Positions 9,404 to 18,010 of a DNA stretch of 64,000 nt are shown here, one piece after another. A program made the translations under genes and the position numbers. How positions within the stretch are numbered: position 1 is the stretch's first letter; every line of letters begins with the position of its first letter. The stretch covers positions 62,001-126,000 of the forward strand of contig JAPPNK010000021.1 in NCBI GenBank assembly GCA_028818695.1, read 5' to 3'. Below the pieces are notes generated by a model. That model saw only the letters and a list, made by a program, of their open reading frames with translations. It did no database searches and was not told the origin of the DNA. Origin of the DNA: Candidatus Poribacteria bacterium. Its GTDB lineage: Bacteria; Poribacteria; WGA-4E; GCA-2687025.

Positions 9404-9645
9404 ACGCCGCCGACGCAGTTTGCGCCCGCCCTGTTGTTCGGGTTGAGCGATTCGTCCGTTTGCGACTCAACCGCCTCTAGACGCCGTATCATCTGTCCCG
9501 CCGCGTCCCGTTTCAGGCTTCGGCGAATGGAGGCGTCGTCAGAGCGCAGCTCCAGGGTCAAGTTGTCGTCAAGCAGCGTCCATGAACCGCACCCGACAGC
9601 CGAGAATATCAGCGCGGCAAGGACGACGATGCCGAATAACCGCAT
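9388..9645 (-). CDS. Small lipoprotein related to the leader of the neighbouring TlpA protein
   Basis: I choose the ATG at 9645 (85 residues) because an AGAAAGGA ribosome-binding site precedes it; an ATG at 9663 overlaps the upstream stop but has no such site. A signal peptide ends in a lipobox FSAVGC, so the protein should be lipidated. The leader (AALI-SAVGCGS) and a downstream segment (QMIRRLE) closely match the leader and the MIQRLEEDE segment of the TlpA-like gene just upstream, and the DNA is alignable, but the thioredoxin domain is absent. The C-terminus carries a cysteine pair, NCVGGVC. Confidence 0.6.
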   Translation of the reverse strand: MRLFGIVVLAALIFSAVGCGSWTLLDDNLTLELRSDDASIRRSLKRDAAGQMIRRLEAVESQTDESLNPNNRAGANCVGGVCVIF

Positions 9646-9659
9646 ATGTTTCCTTTCTT

Positions 9660-10220
9660 TCATAATAGTCGCAGAACCGCGGTTCTTAAGACGGATAATT
9701 GATGCGTTCCTGAGAGGATCTCCACGACCAGCCCCTCTCGGTTAATGACAAATGTGACCGGAACTCTCCAGAATTCTCCATACGCTTTGTTCACTCTAGT
9801 CGTCCATTCCAAGATCGGAAAGGTAACGCCGAGCTGTTTGGCGAAATCGGGCGCGGCAGGGCTAAACGGTTTGTCCACCGAAATGGCTAGCACGGCGAAT
9901 CCTTGGTCGGCGTACGTTTCATACAATGTCTGAAGATGCCGCATATCGATGCGGCATGGCGGACACCAGGACGCCCAGAAGTTGACGAACACAACATATC
10001 CGTCGTAGTCGGAGAGCGAAACCGCCTCTCCCTCCGCCGACAGGAGCGTGAAGTCGGGAGCGGGAAAGTATTCGTCCTCCTCCAGTCGCTGAATCATCCG
10101 CTCCGCCTCGCCGCGCTTCGGGTTCTGCTGAACAATGCGCTCGTTGAAGGGCGCTGGGGAACCGCACCCGACAGCCGAAACGATCAATGCGGCAAGGGCG
10201 GCAATTCGAATGAATCTCAT
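9660..10220 (-). CDS. TlpA/ResA-like thioredoxin-fold lipoprotein
   Basis: The start at 10220 gives 186 residues after an AAGGAAAG ribosome-binding site. A lipobox VSAVGC ends the signal peptide. Residues about 52-186 form a TlpA-like thioredoxin domain with the active site WCPPCR in the usual FWASWCPPC context, and a cis-Pro-type VPVTFVI segment. Such membrane-tethered periplasmic thiol-disulfide oxidoreductases reduce or repair disulfides, for example in cytochrome c maturation or secreted enzymes. It is a close paralogue of the next upstream gene, 19 bases away. Confidence 0.88.
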   Translation of the reverse strand: MRFIRIAALAALIVSAVGCGSPAPFNERIVQQNPKRGEAERMIQRLEEDEYFPAPDFTLLSAEGEAVSLSDYDGYVVFVNFWASWCPPCRIDMRHLQTLYETYADQGFAVLAISVDKPFSPAAPDFAKQLGVTFPILEWTTRVNKAYGEFWRVPVTFVINREGLVVEILSGTHQLSVLRTAVLRLL

Positions 10221-10239
10221 CGCGTTCTTTCCTTCTGCG

Positions 10240-10746
10240 TCATAAATGTCTGAGCAGCGCCGCTTCAAAAATCTCATACGGCTGCTCTCCAAGAAGCGTC
10301 TCGGCGATCCGCCCTTGACGGTCGATGACAAAGGTGGTCGGTATCGCCGTAATGCTTCCATACGCCTCATTCACTTCAGCTGTCCCCTTTAAAACGGGAA
10401 AAGTCAGCCCCAGCTCCGCCGCGAAGGCGGGCGCGTCCGGCTCAAACGGATCGTCCAACGAAACCGCCAGAATAACAAAATTTTTATCGGCGTGCGCCTC
10501 AAACAGCTCCTGCAGATGCGGCATCTCGATACGGCATGGCGGACACCAGGACGCCCAGAAGTTGACGAACACGACATGCCCCTCATACTCGGAGAGCGAG
10601 ACCATCGTTCCCTCCGCCGACAGGAGCGTGAAGTCGGGCGCGGCAGGGCGTTGATCCGTCGGGTCGGGCATGTTCTCCTCTTCGCCGCAGCCGGCGGCGA
10701 ATCCGCAGAGAACCGCCAAAAGAAAGGCGCATGCTGATCTGCGCAT
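10240..10746 (-). CDS. TlpA/ResA-like thioredoxin-fold lipoprotein (paralogue)
   Basis: 168 residues from the ATG at 10746, preceded by AAGAAGGAG. The start codon shares one base with the stop codon of the M60 peptidase gene (TGATG), so translation is probably coupled. The signal peptide ends in FAAGC, a lipobox. The thioredoxin-like domain holds WCPPCR and the cis-Pro-type segment IPTTFVI. Sequence similarity with 9660-10220 is high across the domain, indicating a local duplication. Confidence 0.88.
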   Translation of the reverse strand: MRRSACAFLLAVLCGFAAGCGEEENMPDPTDQRPAAPDFTLLSAEGTMVSLSEYEGHVVFVNFWASWCPPCRIEMPHLQELFEAHADKNFVILAVSLDDPFEPDAPAFAAELGLTFPVLKGTAEVNEAYGSITAIPTTFVIDRQGRIAETLLGEQPYEIFEAALLRHL

Positions 10747-12911
10747 CAGTCGCTCCTTCTTGCCGCGCTCTCTTGGAACGGAGCCGGCAGCCAGACAGGC
10801 AGGTCGCGGAGCGACTCGCGCGCCGCGTCGGAGGTCGGCACGCCCCATGCCTCAAAGAACGGGCCAAGGTTTCGCCCGACATTTCTTGAGAAGCGCTTCA
10901 TCCATTCATCGCGGCGCGCGTTGTCGTCGCGTATGGGCGCGTCATACCCCGCAAACACCTCTTTGAAGGCGTCCCAGCCGAATTCATCGATCATCTGCGC
11001 ATACATCGCCAGCGCGAGAAACGGCTCCTTCTTCCATGTGTCGAACGGCGCGCCTTCTTCGGCATGCCGCCGCGCCGCGTTCAGTATCGCCTGCTCCGTC
11101 ATCGAGTCGCGCGCCTCATGCAGCGGTATCCCGCACACCTTCTCATACACATACAGCGTGAACAGGTTGCAGGTCACCTCCACCGTCCCGTTGAATGTCC
11201 AGTTGGGCGACTGGAAATTATGCCCCAGTTCATGGTAATGCCCCCAGCTGCCTTTCATCAGCTGCGCAGGGTCAAGCGACCGCTCCGCCACATCCAGATG
11301 CGTCATGATCGGATACCCCGCATGCATGTATCCCGCCGAAATCTGCGTGTCTGGAACAATCCGCTCCGGCCGTTTCCTCGGCTCAGGCTCCGACGCCAGA
11401 TCGACGCATGCGTCCATGACGCGGCTCCAGAACCGCATCGTCTCGTCGGGGCTGTCTAAGTCTCTCACAGCGGAGGAAGGCACCGTCAAGATGATCTGTT
11501 CCGCCTCCAGCTCCGCCCATGGCCCAGGGTAATGCCGAATCGTATCGCGCCATTCGTCCAGATCGGTTTCGCCAAGGACATAATACGGCGCGCGGACAGC
11601 TCCCTTGACGACCGCCTGAATCGTCTTTTCATGCTGATTGCGCGGGACATCGATATAGATGAGACCGCCGAACGCATTCGCCGCGTAGGTTGTTTTGGAT
11701 TGGATCGCTTCAGCGGTCGCAATCTGCGGGGCGCGCCTCCATTCGGACTTGTTCCACAGCTTGTCGGTATGCGCTCCGATGCGGACTTTCAGCCCGATGT
11801 CGACCGCCTCCTGCGGCGTTTCAACTTCAATGAGCGCGCCCGGCGCCGCATAAAGACCCGTACTGCGCCATCCATGCCAGCTCAGGCGGACGGAAATCGT
11901 CGTCGGTAGAGCTTTCGGCGCGTCGGCCGGCACAGCGCCTGGGAAAAATTTGGCGGCTGGATGAGGCTTGATCCGCTGCGGCGGCGTCTGCTCCAGCTGA
12001 ATCATGTCGCGCGTCAAGGCGAGTATGTCTTTCGGCTGGCTCGGTTTCAGCGGCGCGTCCGGCCTCGGCAGAGTCTGTTCCTCTCCGATGAGCGCGTCCA
12101 CTTTTGAGTTGAAGGCAACGTCGCCGGGAGGGACGGCGCGCATCGCCCGCGCGATGAGCCATGACGCCTGCCGCGTCTCGCCGGACGAAACGCCCTCGCC
12201 GTTCAGCGCGTCTAAGGCGAGGAGAGCGTTCAGCCGTTCCATGTTCGGTTGAATCTCCGCCTTACGGAGATATCCGTCGCCCCAGAAGAGTCCGTATTTG
12301 CCGAGGAGGCGGTTGCCGGGATGTTCGTGTACCGTTTTGCCGGGGTTCAGCTGCAGCCATCCCCAAACGAGGCCTGCCGTGACGAGTCCGCCGCCCGCTT
12401 CAAGATACGCCTGGATAGATTCCGCTTCGCCCGCGTCCAGGTCGTGCGCGTCAACGCACAGGGCGGCGTATCGGCTCAGACCTGTCAGCTGGGAGATGCG
12501 CCGCGCATGCGCCGTTTCGAAGCCGTTCTCATTTAAGTACTGCGCGAGAGGCGGCGCGTTCCTCCCTCCGCTGCGTTGGACGACGGCGATCTGCCCCTTC
12601 CGTCCGTTCGACGTCCATCGGACAGCGTTCAGGAGCGCCCGCCCGCCGGCGCGGTTCAGGTAGGCGCCATGTCCAAAGGCTGCGGCTCTGCCCTTTCCCG
12701 CCAGGACGGCCGCCGCTGCCGGCTCCCACAGGTTCGCGCCCGTCTGCCCGGCGGCGAAGGCGAAGGCGCGCTCGCTCGTCAACACAAACGGACCGGGCAG
12801 CGCGCCCCGCGGAGTCGCAATCTCTTCAACGCCCTCCAACAGCTCCGCGAGATGGTTTTCCATCTCGCCTGATGCGGAAATCATAACGGTCAACAACGTT
12901 TCGACGATCAT
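10746..12911 (-). CDS. M60-type (enhancin / TCAF-like) metallopeptidase
   Basis: 721 residues, starting at an ATG behind AAAAGGGC. The C-terminal half contains the gluzincin zinc motif in the form HELGHNFQ, followed 15-20 residues later by a conserved TVEVTCNLF segment with the third-ligand glutamate, the signature of Peptidase M60. This family cleaves mucins and other glycoproteins. The N-terminal about 300 residues look like the Rossmann-like or glutamine-amidotransferase-like region seen in TCAF proteins. No signal peptide is visible at the chosen start, which is odd for a secreted mucinase. It lies between a carbohydrate-enzyme-like gene and TlpA lipoproteins. Confidence 0.85.
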   Translation of the reverse strand: MIVETLLTVMISASGEMENHLAELLEGVEEIATPRGALPGPFVLTSERAFAFAAGQTGANLWEPAAAAVLAGKGRAAAFGHGAYLNRAGGRALLNAVRWTSNGRKGQIAVVQRSGGRNAPPLAQYLNENGFETAHARRISQLTGLSRYAALCVDAHDLDAGEAESIQAYLEAGGGLVTAGLVWGWLQLNPGKTVHEHPGNRLLGKYGLFWGDGYLRKAEIQPNMERLNALLALDALNGEGVSSGETRQASWLIARAMRAVPPGDVAFNSKVDALIGEEQTLPRPDAPLKPSQPKDILALTRDMIQLEQTPPQRIKPHPAAKFFPGAVPADAPKALPTTISVRLSWHGWRSTGLYAAPGALIEVETPQEAVDIGLKVRIGAHTDKLWNKSEWRRAPQIATAEAIQSKTTYAANAFGGLIYIDVPRNQHEKTIQAVVKGAVRAPYYVLGETDLDEWRDTIRHYPGPWAELEAEQIILTVPSSAVRDLDSPDETMRFWSRVMDACVDLASEPEPRKRPERIVPDTQISAGYMHAGYPIMTHLDVAERSLDPAQLMKGSWGHYHELGHNFQSPNWTFNGTVEVTCNLFTLYVYEKVCGIPLHEARDSMTEQAILNAARRHAEEGAPFDTWKKEPFLALAMYAQMIDEFGWDAFKEVFAGYDAPIRDDNARRDEWMKRFSRNVGRNLGPFFEAWGVPTSDAARESLRDLPVWLPAPFQESAARRSD

Positions 12912-12929
12912 CGCTAGCCCTTTTCTTGT

Positions 12930-15170
12930 CTAAGCGGATGGGTTGGACGGTTCTTGTTGAGGAATCGATTCAGGCTCGCCGACCGCCGTGAAGACCGCTT
13001 CCACCGCGGAAGAGACGGCTCCCTCAAAGGCGAGTCGGACGAGATTGTTTTTGGACGCAAGCGTCGGCAAGGAGCCGTCTAACGGCGCGGCTCCTAAATC
13101 GTTCCAGTTCGCGTCGGCGAGGCGCCCCCCGCTTTTCCCTTCTAAAAGAAGATACTGCCCAGGTTCCAGCTTGCATGGGATCTGTATCGACTGAAAACCG
13201 ATCTCCAGCCGTATGTTTTGAACGGCGCCTTCCGCCGCTCTGAACGCCGCTTGAACCAACTGCGCCGCATACGGGTTCTCGACGCTCCATTCCGCATGGT
13301 CAGGTTCGCCCGGCTGCCGCTCCTCTTTTTCGACTCGGCGGGCGGGAGTGATCATGACGGGGCGCAGGTTCCATCCGCCCTCACTGACGCGCAGCTGAAA
13401 CTCGGCGGTCGGATCGCGCAGCCGTTCGCGCTGCTCATCGGTGAACGCCCCCTGCGCCCGCGCTGTTTCCCACTGCTTGACCGCTTCCAGTACGGCGTCC
13501 GTCTGTCCGTTGCCGCGGAGCGCGTCCAGCCCTGTTGCGATGGAAAAACCGGCGTTATACCCCGCCGCCTTCGCTAAAACCCATTCCATGTCGGAGCGGG
13601 AGGTGGCGGGTATGTTCCCGCCCGCCAGACGCAACTGAAACCATCCGAGCATCGGCGGAAACAGGTTGCGCTCAAAGTACGCCTGGTTTTTAAAACGGTA
13701 TTCAGGCATCCCCTCGCGCATGGCGGCGCCCCATGGCTCGCCCCAGTTCATGCGCGTGTGGATATGCCAGTTGTAATGGAACAGCTGACTCGCGTCGTTC
13801 ACGATCTCGCCGTCGCATCCGTCGTAAAACCGCTGAACGAACCGATGACGCGCGTAGGCGCCATGCCCCGTTCGCTCGCATCCTTCCAAGCCGTCGAAGG
13901 AGATCTGTCGAATATCCGCCTTGTTGTAAATCTCAACAAGCCGGTCGATCATCTCATCCTGCATCTCAAGGTCGGGAAAGAAAACGCGGTAGGGATGGTC
14001 AATCAGCTTGCCGACTCGAGCGCCTGCGCGGTGGACGCCCGCCTGCGTATTGAACGCCCCGCGTTGACAACCGACCAGCGCCGCGCCTCCGTTGCTCTTC
14101 TCAACCGCCCCATACTGAACAATCTCTTCGCCAATCAGAACGGCAGAGAGCGCTCCTTTTTCTTTGAACGGATCGACATCTTCTATGGGAATCTCCGCCG
14201 CTTCCGCGTCGATATCCTCGGCAAGCCGCGAACCTTCTGGGTTCCTCAAGCGCGCGTCCGGCTTCGGGGACACATACGGATCGTTCGTCGTGATAAAGTT
14301 GGTGAGCGTGTGAAGCCCTAGCCGAAAGCCTTTTTCAGCGGCGCGCCGGCTGCAGCGTATGAGGCTCTCGTCGCCGTCGGGAAAGGAGCCGGCGCCGAGC
14401 AGAAACTTGCCCCACGTCGCAAACGGATGCCCATGGTAGAGATACCGCAGCCCGGCGCGCTGCGCGTATTCGATCAGCTCGTCCAGATTCTCTTCGCTAA
14501 AGCCGGCGATCATGTACGCTTCGCGCGCGTGTTGCGCTGTTTTTGTCCATTCGCCGTCTAAAACGGGGTGCGGCAGCCCCTCCTCCAGCTCAATCTGTCC
14601 GATCGTTTCGAGCGCCGCTTCGCGCGGACATGCAAACAACGCGATCTTGGAGCCAATCAGCCCTTCGTCCGCTTCGAGCGTATACGCTTGCAGGTCGGCG
14701 CCCCGCTCCGTTTCGGCAGCCGCATGCTCATGATGTCCCGTTCCGCAGCCGGCGTGTCCTCCTGCGGTTTGCATGGAAAGCGCCTGTATGCCGACGGCGA
14801 CCGTCTGTCCCCGCGCGACGCCGACCGTCTCGCCGATGGAGCCTTGGACGTTCGTTTTGAAGGGACCCCATTGCGCCGCTTCAGGCGTCTCGCCCTCAAC
14901 GCTGACAATTTCTAGGCGCAGATGCGTCTCTTTGCCCTCGGTTTGAACGGCGATCTTGGACGCCCCGAAGTCCAGATGGACGGTTCCGTCCTCTGCCGTT
15001 TCGGCGTTGATAGGCGCATAAAATTCGCCGCCGGCGACGATTTGCAGCGCTGGCGCGTCTTCCGCCAACAGACTCTCGCTCGTCGGTTGATAGGTCAACT
15101 GGACGGTTCTCCCCTGCGGGTCAAGTTCCAGCGCAAGGTTTCCGCCGTTGAGATGGATGTTCGATCTCAT
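12930..15170 (-). CDS. Large glycoside-hydrolase-like protein of uncertain family
   Basis: The start at 15170 (746 residues, MRSNIHLNGG) follows GGAGG; the frame is open to 15221 without support. An N-terminal beta-rich region (about 1-200) is followed by a probable (beta/alpha)8 region with strand-end signatures such as GLRYLYHGHP and ISFDGLEGCE, the latter having the acidic residue expected of a TIM-barrel hydrolase. A beta-sandwich-like C-terminal domain closes the protein. This layout resembles glycoside hydrolases but I cannot assign a family. There is no signal peptide. The gene lies 18 bases upstream of the M60 peptidase gene, suggesting joint attack on glycoproteins or glycans. Confidence 0.6.
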   Translation of the reverse strand: MRSNIHLNGGNLALELDPQGRTVQLTYQPTSESLLAEDAPALQIVAGGEFYAPINAETAEDGTVHLDFGASKIAVQTEGKETHLRLEIVSVEGETPEAAQWGPFKTNVQGSIGETVGVARGQTVAVGIQALSMQTAGGHAGCGTGHHEHAAAETERGADLQAYTLEADEGLIGSKIALFACPREAALETIGQIELEEGLPHPVLDGEWTKTAQHAREAYMIAGFSEENLDELIEYAQRAGLRYLYHGHPFATWGKFLLGAGSFPDGDESLIRCSRRAAEKGFRLGLHTLTNFITTNDPYVSPKPDARLRNPEGSRLAEDIDAEAAEIPIEDVDPFKEKGALSAVLIGEEIVQYGAVEKSNGGAALVGCQRGAFNTQAGVHRAGARVGKLIDHPYRVFFPDLEMQDEMIDRLVEIYNKADIRQISFDGLEGCERTGHGAYARHRFVQRFYDGCDGEIVNDASQLFHYNWHIHTRMNWGEPWGAAMREGMPEYRFKNQAYFERNLFPPMLGWFQLRLAGGNIPATSRSDMEWVLAKAAGYNAGFSIATGLDALRGNGQTDAVLEAVKQWETARAQGAFTDEQRERLRDPTAEFQLRVSEGGWNLRPVMITPARRVEKEERQPGEPDHAEWSVENPYAAQLVQAAFRAAEGAVQNIRLEIGFQSIQIPCKLEPGQYLLLEGKSGGRLADANWNDLGAAPLDGSLPTLASKNNLVRLAFEGAVSSAVEAVFTAVGEPESIPQQEPSNPSA

Positions 15171-15260
15171 TCTGTTCCTCCATAGACGCCTTATCATACC
15201 TGTTTTGGCTGAGATTCGCAAACCGCTTGCAAAATGGCGGCGCCCCCATAAAGATAATGA

Positions 15261-15289
15261 TTGCGCTGCGCCCTGCGCTCATGTATCAT
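15261..15289 (+). promoter_or_regulatory. Possible sigma70-type promoter for the M15-like gene
   Basis: TTGCGC at 15261-15266 and TATCAT at 15284-15289 are separated by 17 bases, 53 bases upstream of the ATG at 15343. The same TTGCGC-N17-TATNAT layout recurs at 23852-23880. The site lies in the 172-base divergent region between 12930-15170 and 15343-16512. Confidence 0.4.
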
Positions 15290-15342
15290 GCTTGTAAGAT
15301 TGTTTTCGGAACCGATGGAGATAGAAAAGAAAGGACGCCGAC

Positions 15343-16512
15343 ATGACGATCTGGACGCCGCAAAACGCTGACACGAAACGATTCGCTCTTCGAATGACGC
15401 TGTTTACCGCCGCCCTTGTCGCTGTTGCGGTCGGGGGATGGTTCCTGTCCACTGCCGCGCACAGCTCAGTGCTGATTCCATTGGACAAATGCGATTGTGT
15501 CCCAGAGAACGGGCTGTCTCTCAGAAGCTGGAAAGCGGGACGAGCAAACTATAGGGCGTTCACCTTCGTCACGAACGAGCAAACAAAATGCGATCTCTAC
15601 GCGAGAGTCAGTTATAACGATCCCTCCGAGGGGGACATCCATCCAAAAAGGTACACATGGGCCTTCACGTCTATGTCCCATGGATTTGAGTTTGCAATGA
15701 CAATGCGGAAGTATATGCATCACTTCTTATTCTGGGGAGACGGCGTCGGCGATCCGCATCAGCCCTCGAAACATCCCAGCAACGGCCGCGGCGACAAACC
15801 GATGAAGATCAAAATCCGTTTCCTCGCAATTTTCGAATGCCTGCCTGCGTGCGCCACTTGCCCAATCGGATGCCCCCATGCAAACAGCAGCAAAGGCAAG
15901 CAAGTCACATACTATCTGCGGCAGGACCTGAAGCAGGACGAAATTGACGAGATGCGGCAGGAGTATGTCGACCATGATGATCACCCTAAGTTTGGCGCGA
16001 TTTCCGTACCCAGCCGCCGCATCTTCGGCCCGAAGAACATATATGTGACCGAGCCGGACAGTTACGATTATATGGTTGACAAGGGACTTGCCTCCTTCCA
16101 TGAAAGCTGGGCGAGACAGTGCACGATTATATTGAGAAGTCATGTGATAAAGAATCTGAAAAAACAGGGGATGGGAGAAAAGGAGGCAGAAAAGGAGGCG
16201 GAAAAGCATACGCTCACGATGGATCATCTGCCGATCAACAGCGGCTATCGGAATCCCGAGCACAACTGGGAGCATGTGAAGGCGCAAGGATACAACCCGG
16301 CTTGGCACAGCCCTCATCAATACGGCGGCGCGTTAGATGTCAGCGCACTCAATATTGATATGGACGACGACGGAGAGCGCGGCACGGAGGCGGACAAAGA
16401 TCTGATGCTTGAGGCCGCAGAAGCGTCGTTTAGGGAACTTAGCGTAACGGGCAGCAAATACAAGTACACAAATACCAGCCATGTCCATGCGGAATGGAGG
16501 CCTAAAATATGA
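15343..16512 (+). CDS. M15-type (D,D-carboxypeptidase-like) zinc peptidase, membrane anchored
   Basis: 389 residues with an N-terminal hydrophobic segment (about residues 15-38) and an AAAGGA ribosome-binding site. The C-terminal part carries the signature of Peptidase_M15-type enzymes: GYRNPEHN, then SPHQYGGALDVS with zinc-ligand His and Asp, and a final HVHAEW with the third His. Such enzymes cut peptidoglycan cross-links or side chains. Between the ligands sits an Asp-rich DMDDDGERG loop that looks like a calcium site. The N-terminal about 250 residues, with several cysteines (CLPACATCPIGC), are not recognised. The 3' end overlaps the next gene by 4 bases. Confidence 0.7.
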   Translation: MTIWTPQNADTKRFALRMTLFTAALVAVAVGGWFLSTAAHSSVLIPLDKCDCVPENGLSLRSWKAGRANYRAFTFVTNEQTKCDLYARVSYNDPSEGDIHPKRYTWAFTSMSHGFEFAMTMRKYMHHFLFWGDGVGDPHQPSKHPSNGRGDKPMKIKIRFLAIFECLPACATCPIGCPHANSSKGKQVTYYLRQDLKQDEIDEMRQEYVDHDDHPKFGAISVPSRRIFGPKNIYVTEPDSYDYMVDKGLASFHESWARQCTIILRSHVIKNLKKQGMGEKEAEKEAEKHTLTMDHLPINSGYRNPEHNWEHVKAQGYNPAWHSPHQYGGALDVSALNIDMDDDGERGTEADKDLMLEAAEASFRELSVTGSKYKYTNTSHVHAEWRPKI

Positions 16513-17264
16513 GGACCCGCACACTCGCAAGGATCATGTTGGCGGCCGGGGTCTGTGTTTTGTTGGCGTTTGGATACATGGCGCTCAAATATGGAGGCAA
16601 ACCAGAGCAGGAGCCTGAGATCATTCAAACGCCGAAGACGCAGCCCCCCGCTCCTGAACCGGAGTCGCAAGTGCCTGTTCCCACGCCTTTAAAGGTCAAG
16701 CCGTCGGTTGATCCCACAGAAAGCGCCAACGCCCCAGACGCGCCGTTGGACCCTGACGCGTCTGCCTGGGAAAAGGTGGAGCATATTCGTAACAACCTGC
16801 ATCTCTACGGAACCTTCCACCCGGACGCCGACGAGATTATCGCGCAATTGTGGCCGCCGCCGGAAGACTTTTTGAACGAAACAGGGGGCCTTACTGAGAG
16901 CGGCGAATTCATTCATGACGAAGAGGCAGGTGAGCGGGTGGTTGCTCTTTTCGATCGGCTGATCGCATTGAACGATCCGCGCGCCGCGGAGCTGATCGCA
17001 CGGTATGAATACGAGGTTGGAAGAGGGGGAAGCAGCGGGTGGCCGCGAGCGCTGGTGGACTTGGGCGCGCCAAGCATTCCCTTCTTGTTGGATCATGTAA
17101 AGATGGAGGATGGCACGTCAAGGTCTTCTGTGGCCGTGCAGTTGAAAAGGATCGTCAACCGCCATCCCGATTTGGATTCCGACATCGTGACCGATATTCT
17201 TGAGCCGCTGTTTGAAGAACATAAATGGCTGATCCAGCAGTACCAGGAAATGGGCATATTGTAA
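16509..17264 (+). CDS. Signal-anchored protein of unknown function
   Basis: 251 residues; the ATG overlaps the stop of the M15-like gene (ATGA). A hydrophobic anchor (about residues 9-28) is followed by a Pro/Glu/Thr-rich linker and a helical C-terminal domain from about residue 90, perhaps HEAT-like, with pairs of amphipathic helices. It probably acts in the periplasm with the M15-like peptidase. A decayed relative of its anchor and linker lies directly downstream (17293-17512). Confidence 0.6.
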   Translation: MRTRTLARIMLAAGVCVLLAFGYMALKYGGKPEQEPEIIQTPKTQPPAPEPESQVPVPTPLKVKPSVDPTESANAPDAPLDPDASAWEKVEHIRNNLHLYGTFHPDADEIIAQLWPPPEDFLNETGGLTESGEFIHDEEAGERVVALFDRLIALNDPRAAELIARYEYEVGRGGSSGWPRALVDLGAPSIPFLLDHVKMEDGTSRSSVAVQLKRIVNRHPDLDSDIVTDILEPLFEEHKWLIQQYQEMGIL

Positions 17265-17292
17265 TCCTGATTTCTCCTTGGGAGCCTTAGGA

Positions 17293-17512
17293 ATGACGCC
17301 CCGCCAATCTCGCTCTTGTCTTTGGTTGCGTCGCCACCGCTTTTGTCGTCGCGTTAACGATTTTATATGCGGCGCTTCAAAACCAGAGCGAACAGGCACA
17401 GAAGCCTGAGATCATTCAAACGCCGAAGGCACAAGCCTCCGACATCGCTGCCCTTATACTGCTCAAAAGCGCGTCGGCAGGCGCGCTGAAACGGCATATT
17501 GGAATCGCGTGA
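17293..17512 (+). pseudogene. Remnant of a paralogue of the 16509-17264 gene
   Basis: A frame open from 17297 to the stop at 17510-17512 encodes a transmembrane segment followed by QKPEIIQTPKAQA, nearly the same as EPEIIQTPKTQP after the anchor of the upstream gene; the DNA around 17404-17428 matches 16613-16637 almost base for base. The only nearby ATG (17293) is in another frame, so a frameshift separates start and body, and the C-terminal domain is missing. The rest of the gene-free stretch 17265-17674 holds no other coding signal that I can see. Confidence 0.6.
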
Positions 17513-17602
17513 AAGGCGAGCCCGTGGCGCAAGACTTTAACCCAACACCCGCCGTTTCACATTCAAGCATGTCCCAACTCAAGCACCTGCATCAGATTTC
17601 CG

Positions 17603-17640
17603 TTGGACATTCACCGGCGGATGCGCTAAAGTATTTAGCG
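17603..17640 (+). promoter_or_regulatory. Palindrome over a possible -10 element ahead of the FRG remnant
   Basis: A perfect 7-base inverted repeat with a 3-base loop, CGCTAAAGTATTTAGCG, lies at 17624-17640. TTGGAC at 17603-17608 and TAAAGT at 17627-17632 (18-base gap) could be a promoter whose -10 lies inside the palindrome, the usual place for a repressor operator. It is 35 bases upstream of the ATG at 17675. Without a T tract it is unlikely to be a terminator. Confidence 0.35.
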
Positions 17641-17674
17641 TAATAAAAACTCAACCTACGGGAGGCGAACGAAC

Positions 17675-18010
17675 ATGAGGAATCAGAAAACCGACCGAGA
17701 CGATGTTCAAAAGAAAATCGACGAGGTTGAGAGCAAGTCCGCCGATGGCGATTATCTCTTCCGTGGCGAACCAGAATGTCATGAAAAGGTGCCGTACTCG
17801 GGGAGAATTTCCTCAAATCGTTGGCGTCAGTATCCGTTTACGATTGAGGAATTTGACATCGAATTCATCCAAAGCGAGATGCTGCTTGACGCTAGAAGAC
17901 ATACAGCGTCCCTGCCCGGCGCTGAGAAGTTGAACGGTTTCGAAATTCTGACGGACACCAACATTATGGCGGCCGGACAAATCTGTAGGAGGAAATATGT
18001 CCGAACATAG
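17675..18010 (+). pseudogene. Frameshifted and truncated FRG-domain gene
   Basis: The frame from 17675 (behind GGGAGG) shows the FRG-domain order: YLFRGE, then EEFDIEFIQSEMLLDARRHT, then FEILTD. The family signature that should follow (QHYGG-TNLID) is missing in this frame but is found one base back: codons from 17956 read HQHYGGRTNL, then a stop TAG at 17986-17988. The gene has therefore lost one base near 17955 and is cut off inside the signature, just where the ribosome-binding site and start of the next gene begin. FRG-domain proteins often occur in phage-defence or toxin settings; this copy should be inactive. Confidence 0.75.
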
